Origin: Lentisphaerota bacterium
GTDB lineage: Bacteria > Verrucomicrobiota > Lentisphaeria > Victivallales > Victivallaceae
NCBI GenBank assembly: GCA_015061695.1
Contig: SUWA01000018.1
Span: 1-38,378 of the forward strand
DNA length: 38,378 bases
Direction of reading: 5' to 3'
Part shown: positions 8,106 to 14,967 of the stretch, piece after piece
Layout of the letters: the number at the start of each line of letters is the position of its first letter
Position numbering within the stretch: position 1 is the first letter of the stretch
The notes under the pieces: generated by a model
Database searches by the model: none
Seen by the model: the letters and a program-made list of their open reading frames with translations, nothing else
What the model was told of the DNA's origin: nothing
Program-made: the position numbers and the translations under genes

Positions 8106-8132
8106 TGCTTTATTTTTTATTGCGGTTATATT
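8105..8132 (+). promoter_or_regulatory. Putative iclR promoter
   Basis: TTGCTT (8105-8110) and TATATT (8127-8132) are 16 bases apart in an AT-rich stretch, 57 bases before the chosen iclR start. The upstream end of the -35 box is the last base of the palindrome at 8089-8105. Confidence 0.45.
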
Positions 8133-8188
8133 TATTTTATGACGGTCAGCATATATGTGTTCAAATCAATATCGCGGGATATGATTTT

Positions 8189-8929
8189 ATGAAAAATGGA
8201 GAAAAAAGTTTCAGCAAGCTCTTTGAAATCATTGAACTCGTTGCGCAGAGTCCTTCGGGCATGAGCGGCAAAGCAATTTCGGAGGCCAGCAATATACCTT
8301 TGAGTACTACTTTCCGGATGCTCAAGTTTATGACTGACAACGACTATTTGCTTTCGGACAAGGGCGTTTATACTTTGGGGCTGGGCTTTGTCCGGCTGGG
8401 CAATGTGGCCGGCACGCAGAATTTATTGATCAAAGCGGCGCGGCCGCTCCTCGCTGAACTCTCGCTGCAAACCAGCGAAACGGTTCATTTGGCCAAGCTG
8501 CATGGCGACAGGATCGTTTATATTGACAAAGTCGAAGGCAGCCGTTTGATCCGTATGGGGTCGCTCATCGGCAAAACCAGTCCCCTGCACTGCACTGGTG
8601 TCGGCAAGGCCATCTTTGCTTTTCTGGACGATCTTCAGCGCGAAAAACTGCTCGCTGAACTTGAATATACCCCCTTTACGCCCAACACCATAACCGGCGA
8701 TCTCCGTATGCGCCAGGAACTCGATTCCATCCGTCAGCAGGGCTATTCGGTGGATAATTGCGAGCATGAAGACTGGGTATATTGTGTGGCCGTGCCGATC
8801 TTTAACCGTGAGCATCAAGTCATTGCCGGAATCAGCATTTCCGGAGCCGAAATGTACATGCGTGACCGCAAACTGCAACTCGCCCGCCTCCTCAACGCCG
8901 CTGCCAATCACATAACATCGGCTCTTTGA
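8189..8929 (+). CDS. IclR-family transcriptional regulator
   Basis: A 246-residue IclR-type regulator. The winged helix occupies roughly residues 8-65 (GMSGKAISEASNIPLSTTFRMLKFM carries the HTH; YTLG is the usual wing end). The effector-binding domain follows from about residue 75, with GKTSPLHCTGVGKAIFAF at 129-145 and YCVAVPIFN near the C-terminus. The open frame extends far upstream, but the start at 8189 gives the normal family length and N-terminus; only weak Shine-Dalgarno character (CGGGAT) precedes it. It is divergent from kdgK, as KdgR-type IclR proteins often are from sugar acid genes. Repression relieved by a keto-deoxy sugar acid is the expected mode, by inference. Confidence 0.9.
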   Translation: MKNGEKSFSKLFEIIELVAQSPSGMSGKAISEASNIPLSTTFRMLKFMTDNDYLLSDKGVYTLGLGFVRLGNVAGTQNLLIKAARPLLAELSLQTSETVHLAKLHGDRIVYIDKVEGSRLIRMGSLIGKTSPLHCTGVGKAIFAFLDDLQREKLLAELEYTPFTPNTITGDLRMRQELDSIRQQGYSVDNCEHEDWVYCVAVPIFNREHQVIAGISISGAEMYMRDRKLQLARLLNAAANHITSAL

Positions 8930-8949
8930 AAAAAAGGAGGGGGGAGATT

Positions 8950-8989
8950 TTGGGGAGAGAGAAAACTTTTTTTGAGGAAAAAAGTTTTC
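8950..8989 (+). terminator. 3' hairpin module after iclR
   Basis: GAAAACTTTTTT (8961-8972) and AAAAAAGTTTTC (8978-8989) form a perfect 12-bp stem with a 5-base loop just after the iclR stop. The preceding TTGGGGAGAGAG and the T-rich arm recur at 38204-38233 after the epimerase gene, so this is a repeated post-gene module, most simply a terminator. Confidence 0.5.
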
Positions 8990-9217
8990 GCCCGACCCAA
9001 CTTGTCGCGGCGTAACCTGTAAGGCGAAGACGGAACCCCATCTCCTTTTTCAAAAACCTTTTCCTGCCGCTTGATTTTTTGTTCGACAAAAAATCAAGCG
9101 GCGAGTTCTTTTTTAAGGGGCCGGGTAATGCTTACCGCAGGATCGGCCGGCTGCAGATTATTGGGAATAATTTTTGAGGCGATGTAAAGCTGCGGGCGTT
9201 TCGCAAGCCTGATGGTT
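8985..9217. repeat. Tandem repeat, copy 1 (about 235 bp), with internal hairpin
   Basis: First of two adjacent direct copies with an offset of 235 bases. Conserved blocks are CGCCCGACCCAACTTGTCGC followed by a GGCGTA(A/G)CCTGTAAGGCG block, TTTTCCTGCC before and GGCGAGTTC after the hairpin, GGGCCGGGTAATGCTTACCG, and a block from CTGCAGAT to GCCTGATGG. The internal hairpin at 9066-9102 has a perfect 17-bp stem (GCCGCTTGATTTTTTGT) and a TCG loop. Short open frames across the repeat on the minus strand look spurious. Together with copy 2 it fills the gap between iclR and the pilin remnant. Confidence 0.9.
9066..9102. other. Perfect 17-bp hairpin of repeat copy 1
   Basis: GCCGCTTGATTTTTTGT (9066-9082) pairs fully with 9086-9102 around a 3-base loop. 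There is no T-tract directly after it. The hairpin in copy 2 occupies the same place but has a different stem sequence apart from the closing GCC/GGC. Confidence 0.85.
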
Positions 9218-9219
9218 TA

Positions 9220-9468
9220 TTTTCGCCCGACCCAACTTGTCGCGGCGTAGCCTGTAAGGCGAAGACGGAACCCCTCTCTTTTTCAAAAAACCTTTTCCTG
9301 CCTTTTCTGTTTTTGCTTCTGCAAAAACAGAAAAGGCGAGTTCGTATTGGGGTAGAGAGTTTGCTGTTGGGCCGGGTAATGCTTACCGCAGGCTCGGCCG
9401 GCTGCAGATCATTGGGAATAATTTTTGAGGCGATGTAAAGCTGCGGGCGTTTCGTAAGCCTGATGGTT
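9220..9468. repeat. Tandem repeat, copy 2 (about 250 bp), with internal hairpin
   Basis: Second direct copy. Outside the hairpin and one block it differs from copy 1 by only a few substitutions, for example A to G in the GGCGTAGCC block and CAGGCTCGG for CAGGATCGG. After GGCGAGTTC it carries about 17 extra bases (GTATTGGGGTAGAGAG and flanks) in place of the T-rich bases of copy 1. Its hairpin at 9300-9337 again has a perfect 17-bp stem, with a TTCT loop, but an unrelated sequence. Confidence 0.9.
9300..9337. other. Perfect 17-bp hairpin of repeat copy 2
   Basis: GCCTTTTCTGTTTTTGC (9300-9316) pairs fully with 9321-9337. It is framed by the same TTTTCCT and GAGTTC flanks as the hairpin in copy 1, so position and stem length are kept while the sequence is replaced. 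Confidence 0.85.
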
Positions 9469-9505
9469 ACGGATTGGTACGGAGAGCCCCCCTGCTGCAC
9501 ACCAG

Positions 9506-9546
9506 CACAGGGGCTGTTGCAAAACAGTTTTGCAACAGCCCCTGTG
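9506..9546. terminator. Long hairpin between convergent genes
   Basis: A near-continuous palindrome with arms of about 19-20 bases, starting CACAGGGGCTGTTGC and ending in its complement, around a minimal loop. It lies between iclR with its repeats (plus) and the pilin body (minus), so it may end transcription from both sides; no strong T-tract follows. Its core TGTTGCAAAAC/GTTTTGCAACA also forms the terminator at 38235-38265. Confidence 0.6.
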
Positions 9547-9581
9547 AGTTTTATCAGATCAAACTGATTTCAAACCGGCAA

Positions 9582-10265
9582 TCAGAGTTTGCCTTCCACA
9601 CTGCGCCAAATATATTCAAAGCCCCAGAATGCCATGTGCCAGTCGGTCGACCCGATGATCGGCTTTTTGGACGGGTCAAGATTGGCATCGGCATGACCGT
9701 CAGCCCAGGCAACATTGAAGCTTTTACCATGCTTACCCTGTTCCACACCACCGCCGATAGCACCTTCGTCAGCGTAGAACAAATCGCCGCACAGCGGCAT
9801 GGTGCCGGGGCCCGCAGGGGCTTCAGCGGTGTAACCGCTGCCCAGTTCGTATTTGGGGAACGGACCGCTCAAGCGGTGCGAATCATAGTTGTCGGTCCAG
9901 TTCCATTTGTAAATAGACAGCGAGTAACCGATAAATGCCTTGTTGTTATTGCCTTCTTCAAGGAACAATGTATCGTTAAACTTGGTGACTGACGGGCAGT
10001 AGTAGCTCTTTTCTGTGGTATTATAACCGCCGGTATAAAGCAACCCCAGGCCGTTGGGCGATGCATAAGCACCAACGCAGTGATGATGGCTCTGACGCGC
10101 AGCCGGACGGTAATCCTTGTTGTCCCCGGCGTACATGGTGCAGCCCAACGCCATCTGTTTGAGGTTAGACAGGCAGTTGCTCTGACGCGCACGTTCACGC
10201 GCCGCTGAAAGTGCCGGCAGCAGCATGGCCGCCAAAATAGCGATGATGGCGATTACCACCAGAGT
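9582..10265 (-). pseudogene. Type IV pilin-like protein (GspG/DUF1559 type), body lacking its start
   Basis: The reading frame opens [19 protein letters not shown], the hydrophobic helix of prepilin-like proteins that are very numerous in Lentisphaerota, followed by a globular part with [19 protein letters not shown] and a C-terminal [15 protein letters not shown] motif of this family. The canonical leader (K-x-F/S-TLIELL) is missing: directly upstream in frame lies ATG-TAG, and no ribosome binding site precedes any usable start. The missing leader, with a good ribosome binding site, lies in the opposite orientation at 10386-10418. Inverting 10258-10420 would rejoin them in frame into a 236-residue protein. 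In the orientation shown the gene should be silent, or it is broken. Confidence 0.8.
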
Positions 10266-10420
10266 CTACATGAGGTACAGGTAAGTATCGGGCAAAATTT
10301 TTTACAGAAGAAAAGCAGTCAATTAAGTCGAAAAATTATTAACTAAAGCGATTTAGTAAAGAATGCAACAACCAAAGGAGTAAAAATGAAAAAGCATTCC
10401 ACCCTCATCGAACTTCTGGT
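10258..10420. other. Inverted (possibly invertible) segment carrying the pilin start
   Basis: The segment is bounded by imperfect inverted repeats: ACCAGA-GTCTAC-ATGAGG at 10258-10275 and CCTCAT-CGAACT-TCTGGT at 10403-10420. The two outer 6-mers are perfect complements and the 6-base middle differs. Inside are a LacI-type palindrome, a Shine-Dalgarno sequence, the ATG and ten or so leader codons. Inversion at the TCTGGT/ACCAGA ends gives GAA CTT CTG GTG GTA ATC in frame, exactly the canonical ELLVVI. An on/off switch, a one-time inversion or an assembly error would all produce this picture. Confidence 0.65.
10342..10357. promoter_or_regulatory. LacI-family-like operator palindrome
   Basis: ACTAAAGCGATTTAGT is a 16-bp palindrome broken only at the central pair (ACTAAA-nCGn-TTTAGT), with the central CG characteristic of LacI/GalR-family sites. 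It lies 28 bases before the pilin leader ATG at 10386, inside the inverted segment. No LacI-family gene is in the window. Confidence 0.5.
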
Positions 10421-10466
10421 AGAAGTATACATGATATTCAACAATAAGTCAAGGGCATTTGTGTAA
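10386..10466 (+). pseudogene. Detached prepilin leader fragment
   Basis: A 26-codon frame beginning MKKHSTLIELLV, the N-terminal leader and start of the conserved helix of the pilin-like family, preceded by AAAGGAG six bases upstream. After codon 12 the sequence (EVYMIFNNKSRAFV, stop) no longer resembles a pilin. It is the 5' end that the minus-strand body at 9582-10265 lacks. Ser replaces the Phe usually found in KxFTLIELL. Confidence 0.75.
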
Positions 10467-10496
10467 AAAAATCTTTCTTTTTATACCATTTTACAA

Positions 10497-10521
10497 CAAA
10501 AATCGCATTTTTCTGCGTTTT
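10497..10521. terminator. Bidirectional terminator hairpin after the GH2 gene
   Basis: The sequence CGCA-TTTTTC-TGCG is flanked by A-rich bases on one side and six T residues on the other. It can therefore form an A/T-extended hairpin with a T-tract on either strand. It lies directly at the 3' end of the minus-strand GH2 gene and also downstream of the plus-strand leader fragment. Confidence 0.5.
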
Positions 10522-13020
10522 TTACTCCCATTCGGTCCGCCAATGCAGCAATTTCAATTCATTTGCGGGTGCATCGGTAAGGATCGTGCGGCTCTCGCCG
10601 GCGGCCAAATCAAAGTAGTTGTCGGAAAAATCCGCCCACTTGCCCGGTTCGGTCAGCGCCAGATGCGCCATGCGCATATAGCCTTGAGTACAACGTACCA
10701 GCACTTTGCCCGGTTCCAGCTGTTCGAGCGTGCCTTGAGCTTCCGGCCACCGGATATGCCGCCAGAGGGCCGCAAAACAGCGTGAAATATCAAAGCCGTC
10801 AACAGCTGTAAAGTAGAAATCACCATTTTCAAGCCGGTCATCAGTCAGACAAGCTGTGTCGATCAATGTCAGTTGATTGGCCGCCGCGGTCAATTCAAAA
10901 CTTTTGCTCCATACAGTTGAACCATCGAGTTTCTTCAACCCGTACACGCCCTTTAACGGCAAATCATCCAACGTCTGATTATCGAAATAAAATTCAGCCT
11001 TGCCGCCGCGTATCAGCGCCAGCGGCAGCAAGGGTGCGCAGGCGCGTTTGGCCGCGTAATAAACCGGTTTGGGCTGACCGTAATAGTTGACCTGCGACCA
11101 GTTTCCGGTCGGCCAGCAGTCGTTGAACATCCAAGCCATGGTGCCGCCGCAATCGGGGCGGTTGGCCCGGTAATACTCGTATTCGCAGCGGGTAAGCTCA
11201 AAGTGAGCGGTCTGGCTGTTGCGGATATAGTCGTCAAAGCTGTTCACCGGTCCGATGATTTTTTCGGCAATCGCAACCTGTTGACTCCACAATGCAGAAC
11301 CGTGACCGCGCTGCAGATGCGCCACCCACAGCTCTTCATTTTCCGGCGGCCAGGCCGGATTTTCGCCCAAATCCAGAAAGCGTTTGGTATTGTATGCACA
11401 ATCCGGCCCCTGCTGACCGAACTCGGAGTTGAAACTGCAAACCTGCAGAAAGTGATCGCGGAACTTTTCCGGATAATTTTTCACCATGCCCGTACTCGTA
11501 AAGTGGCAGTTGCCCGATTGCGGCAGATTACCGCAATCGCCGTGCGAATGAGGGCTGGATTCGATGTAAGGCACATTATTGCCCAGCTGACTGGTAAGCC
11601 CACGCAGGATCATGCTGAAAAGTTCCGGGTCATCATGAAACTGCCAGTTGCCCGAACCACTGTAATCGCCCAAGTCTGCCTGCACCATGCCAGCCAGACG
11701 GCCGCAGCCGGGATATGCCCACGAAAATACATCTTCGTTGATACCGCACCAATGCGTTATACAGGGGTGCAGACGCAGCCGCTTGAGCTGATATTCGGCT
11801 TCGATCTTGATTTCTTCGCGCAGCATTCCGGCTGGATAAGCGTTGCTGGCAAACATGAAATCCTGCCAGACCATAATGCCGTATTCGTCGCAAAGATCGT
11901 AGAATATATCGCGTTCATACACGCCGCCGCCCCAGACGCGGAGCATATTGAAATTGGCATCGCGCGCCAGTTCCAGCAAACGCCGGTACTGCTCTTCGGT
12001 GGCGGTCGCGGGCCAGAGCGTTACCGGTATCCAGTTGGAACCCTTGACAAAAACGCGTTCGCCGTTGAGTTCGATCTCGTAAGAAAATCCGGGGCCGGAT
12101 TCCTCCCGGAACGGTTCTTCCACGATTCTGACATTACGGAACCCCAGTTTGCCGGTAAACGTATCGGCAACCTCGCCATCCACAATCAATTCGACCGTGT
12201 AATCATAAAGTGCCGCCTGTCCCATACCGTTGCAGAACCAATATCGGGCATCGGGTATATTCAACGTAGTAAAAACCCGGTGCTGCGAAAAGATCGAGCC
12301 TTCTTCGATTGCCCAGCGCGGCACATCCAGATTGCAGCTCAACTCTTTGCTGACATCGGCACCGTGCCCGTAAACGCGCAGACGTATATTGTAAGTCTTT
12401 TCGCGCGCGGCGCGGCTGGACTCGATAAAAAAGTCCACCCGGCCCAGCCGGGGAGTCCGGTAATTGACATTGACCAGCTTCAAACAATTGTCGCACTCCA
12501 GATAAACCTTTCCGGAAAGTCCGGTCGACGGCACTGCCACCGACCAGTCCCAGCCGTAATTGAAAGGCGGCGTACGCAAAAAGGTGCGTTCATTGCCCCA
12601 ACCGAAAGCATCGCGCCGGGCGGCGCCGATGGATTTTTCGATCGGCTCAAAGATGACTTTGAGTTGATTTTTGCCTTCAATAAGTCCGGTCGTTACATCA
12701 AAACGGTGCGGATAATGCGCATTGCGCGCTTCGCCGAGTTTTTGACCGTTAAGATATACTGTTGCAGCGCCGGTGATGCCTTCAAAAATCAGCTCCGCAT
12801 TGTCATCGAACTGCGGCTTGTCGAATTCTCTGATATAGACCCAGCTCCTGGCGCTGTTGGGGTAATACTCCCGGAACTGCATCCCGATATGCGGATCGGG
12901 CAATATACCCAGTTCGCACAACGCGGCATTAACATCGCCGGGTACTGTTATCGGGCGGAAAACGCCTTCGGCAGCATCGGCAAACTGCCAGTTGTCATTG
13001 AGGACAAAAATCTTACTCAT
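10522..13020 (-). CDS. GH2 beta-mannosidase-like glycoside hydrolase
   Basis: An 832-residue family 2 hydrolase with the usual order: jelly-roll sugar-binding domain (SWVYIREF, VYLNGQKLG), immunoglobulin-like domain, then a TIM barrel. The barrel carries MLRVWGGGVYE, the acid/base E429 in HWCGINED and the nucleophile E533 in FNSEFG, followed by a C-terminal beta domain. The layout and HWCGxNE motif match beta-mannosidases rather than beta-galactosidases. No signal peptide is present, so it should act in the cytoplasm on mannosides or manno-oligosaccharides. AAGGA precedes the ATG. It is last of six tightly spaced genes beginning with manA, and a terminator follows. Confidence 0.88.
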   Translation of the reverse strand: MSKIFVLNDNWQFADAAEGVFRPITVPGDVNAALCELGILPDPHIGMQFREYYPNSARSWVYIREFDKPQFDDNAELIFEGITGAATVYLNGQKLGEARNAHYPHRFDVTTGLIEGKNQLKVIFEPIEKSIGAARRDAFGWGNERTFLRTPPFNYGWDWSVAVPSTGLSGKVYLECDNCLKLVNVNYRTPRLGRVDFFIESSRAAREKTYNIRLRVYGHGADVSKELSCNLDVPRWAIEEGSIFSQHRVFTTLNIPDARYWFCNGMGQAALYDYTVELIVDGEVADTFTGKLGFRNVRIVEEPFREESGPGFSYEIELNGERVFVKGSNWIPVTLWPATATEEQYRRLLELARDANFNMLRVWGGGVYERDIFYDLCDEYGIMVWQDFMFASNAYPAGMLREEIKIEAEYQLKRLRLHPCITHWCGINEDVFSWAYPGCGRLAGMVQADLGDYSGSGNWQFHDDPELFSMILRGLTSQLGNNVPYIESSPHSHGDCGNLPQSGNCHFTSTGMVKNYPEKFRDHFLQVCSFNSEFGQQGPDCAYNTKRFLDLGENPAWPPENEELWVAHLQRGHGSALWSQQVAIAEKIIGPVNSFDDYIRNSQTAHFELTRCEYEYYRANRPDCGGTMAWMFNDCWPTGNWSQVNYYGQPKPVYYAAKRACAPLLPLALIRGGKAEFYFDNQTLDDLPLKGVYGLKKLDGSTVWSKSFELTAAANQLTLIDTACLTDDRLENGDFYFTAVDGFDISRCFAALWRHIRWPEAQGTLEQLEPGKVLVRCTQGYMRMAHLALTEPGKWADFSDNYFDLAAGESRTILTDAPANELKLLHWRTEWE

Positions 13021-13032
13021 AAGTCTGCATCC

Positions 13033-13896
13033 TTATTCAGGCACATTCACCCATTCGCCGGGGCGCTGCTGTGCAGCCACTGCCGCCTCGACCAGTGCGG
13101 CCACTGCCAGCGTTTCTGCCGGATCGACGGGATTCACGCCATCGGCAAAGAAGTCCAGCAGCGCTGCGACAAAGTTTTCAAAAAAGTTTTCCATCTTGTC
13201 GATGCACACCGTATCCAGATGGCGGTTGGCCACCATGCCGTAAGGTCCGCCGGGCAGCATGGTCAAAGCCGCCGTGCGTTTGTCCGGATATGCGATCAAA
13301 AGCTGGTGTTCGTAAGCACCGGCACCGTTATAGATGACCTTTTCCGCGCCCGTACCGATAAAACTGGTGATCATTTCCAGCATGTGGATAACGTATTCGG
13401 GGAAATTATTGCCCGAACCTTTGACCAGTGCCAGCGCCGAGTCGGCGGGTTTGAACTCAAAGGATTTGATCGTTTTCATGCCGTCAGCAAAACGCAGTGC
13501 CGAACTGGAGAAAAATTCCGTATTGTATTTTTCTGCCAGCGCAAAGATTTTTTTGGCTTCCGCCAGCGAGGGGGCAAAGGGTTTATCTATGTAGGTGCGT
13601 TTGCCCGACATCAGAGCTTTTTCCGCCAGACGGTAGTGCGTTTCGGGATTGGAGGGCGCCAGAACCATAATGCAGTCGCACGCTTCAACGAGTTCGTCGA
13701 TCGAACAAGCCTGCTTTACATTATTTTCCTTGCACCAGAGTGCGTTGCTGCGCAGACCTTCCCGGGGCGGCTCAATTTCGCCGTAAGCCATATAAAGCTC
13801 AAATTCACCGCCGCGTTTGGCATTTTTGATCCAGTTGGGCAGATTATTAGCGTGCCATTCATCGAGATAGTAATCAATAAAACCGATCTTTTTCAT
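13033..13896 (-). CDS. Gfo/Idh/MocA-like oxidoreductase without the glycine-rich motif
   Basis: A 287-residue protein of the Gfo/Idh/MocA type by overall pattern: VLAPSNPETHYRLAEKAL, then TYIDKPFAPSLAEAKKIFALAEK with the conserved Lys-Pro, then an alpha/beta C-terminal domain. The N-terminal Rossmann motif GxGxxG is absent; the protein opens MKKIGFIDYYLDEWHANNLP. It may bind NAD(P) differently or not act as a redox enzyme. The ATG at 13896 is chosen over a TTG at 13920, which would overlap the preceding gene. It lies between the other Gfo/Idh gene and the GH2 gene in the mannoside operon. Confidence 0.75.
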   Translation of the reverse strand: MKKIGFIDYYLDEWHANNLPNWIKNAKRGGEFELYMAYGEIEPPREGLRSNALWCKENNVKQACSIDELVEACDCIMVLAPSNPETHYRLAEKALMSGKRTYIDKPFAPSLAEAKKIFALAEKYNTEFFSSSALRFADGMKTIKSFEFKPADSALALVKGSGNNFPEYVIHMLEMITSFIGTGAEKVIYNGAGAYEHQLLIAYPDKRTAALTMLPGGPYGMVANRHLDTVCIDKMENFFENFVAALLDFFADGVNPVDPAETLAVAALVEAAVAAQQRPGEWVNVPE

Positions 13897-13912
13897 AATA
13901 CAAAACCGTTTT

Positions 13913-14935
13913 TCAGTCAATGGAGATATATTTGCCCTTGGCGCTGGATTCGTAAGCCGCCAGAGTTACTTTGAGCGCCGAAATACCGTCTTCCAAAGTG
14001 GCCGGCAATTCGGTATTGTTCTTGAACGCAGCGATCAATTCCTGCATTTGCAGTGTCCATTTGGGGGTGGCGGCCGTGGCAATGACTTCGTCCTGAATGG
14101 TCAACGTGCCGTCGGGCTTGGTCACGCCGCTGCGCGAAAAGACTTTGCCCTGCGCGTAATCGACTACGATCGAACCGTTATCGCCCATGATTTCAATGCC
14201 GCCGAACCCGGTCAGAGTAGTCCAGCCGCCTTCAAAATACCCCATGCAGCGGTCGCCGATCTTGACCGTACCGACCACGTTGTCATCGACTTTGATATCT
14301 TTGCGCAAGGTCGCAGTTACTGCAGTGATGCCGGTGATCTTGCCGAGCATGAACTGAATAATGTCCACGCAATGCACTGCCATATCGAGCATGGCGCCGC
14401 CGCCGGCGATCTCCGGCTTGTAGAACCATTCGGTCGTGGCCCAGCCCGGCTGCGGGCCCATATGGGCAAAACGCACGCGGATCATAAAAGGTTCGCCGAT
14501 CAAACCGCGCTGGATGGCCGCTTTGGCTTCTCGCACCATGTGTTCAAAGCGGTGAGAGAAACCGACCGCCACGCGCTTGTTGTTCTTTTCCATAGCTTCT
14601 TTGATCGCATAGGCTTCCTCCATGGAAAGCGCAATGGGTTTTTCCAGCAGCACATCGCAGCCGGCATTCAATGCCGCGATCGCCATTTCGGCATGATATT
14701 TGTTGGGAGTGCAGACCGAAACCAGATCCAGATCTTCTTTGGCCAGCATTTCTTTATAATCGCTGTAAACACGTTCAAATTTAAAGCCTTTATCGGCCAA
14801 TTTATCAATCGAAGTCTGACAGGGTTCAGCCAAAGCCGTCAATTCACAATCCGGATCAGCCGCGTAACCCGGCACATGACACCAACGGGCGATCGAACCG
14901 CCGCCAATAACACCAACTTTAAGCTTTTTACTCAT
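13913..14935 (-). CDS. Gfo/Idh/MocA-family oxidoreductase
   Basis: A 340-residue NAD(P)-dependent sugar oxidoreductase. The Rossmann motif GVIGGGSIA (8-16), CTPNKYH, EKP (98-100) and the active-site block GGGAMLDMAVHCVD with D183 and H187 are all present. AAAGGAG lies seven bases before the ATG. Members oxidise ring hydroxyls of free or glycosidic sugars, often to 3-keto forms. It follows a xylose-isomerase-like TIM-barrel gene by 32 bp and is followed by a second Gfo/Idh gene. That grouping resembles keto-glycoside processing systems, but the substrate is not evident. Confidence 0.88.
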   Translation of the reverse strand: MSKKLKVGVIGGGSIARWCHVPGYAADPDCELTALAEPCQTSIDKLADKGFKFERVYSDYKEMLAKEDLDLVSVCTPNKYHAEMAIAALNAGCDVLLEKPIALSMEEAYAIKEAMEKNNKRVAVGFSHRFEHMVREAKAAIQRGLIGEPFMIRVRFAHMGPQPGWATTEWFYKPEIAGGGAMLDMAVHCVDIIQFMLGKITGITAVTATLRKDIKVDDNVVGTVKIGDRCMGYFEGGWTTLTGFGGIEIMGDNGSIVVDYAQGKVFSRSGVTKPDGTLTIQDEVIATAATPKWTLQMQELIAAFKNNTELPATLEDGISALKVTLAAYESSAKGKYISID

Positions 14936-14967
14936 TTTCTTGCTCCTTTGCAGTTAAAAAAGCGTTA

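Noticed and set aside
7088-8188. Extended N-terminus of about 370 residues for the IclR protein
   Set aside because: It would run antisense through kdgK and across the promoter region; the start at 8189 gives the normal family length.
8985-9468. CRISPR array
   Set aside because: Only two units of about 235 bp with long near-identical sequence; no short repeat-spacer pattern and no cas genes.
8892-9500. Short minus-strand frames over the tandem repeats
   Set aside because: They translate repeat sequence, cross the hairpins, and show no ribosome binding site or family likeness.
10258-10420. Insertion sequence remnant
   Set aside because: No transposase coding capacity and no target duplication; a simple inversion explains both halves of the pilin gene exactly.
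11203-13974. Very long plus-strand open frame of 923 codons
   Set aside because: It lies antisense to the GH2 and Gfo/Idh genes, has no ribosome binding site or recognisable motif, and is explained by the codon bias of the real genes.
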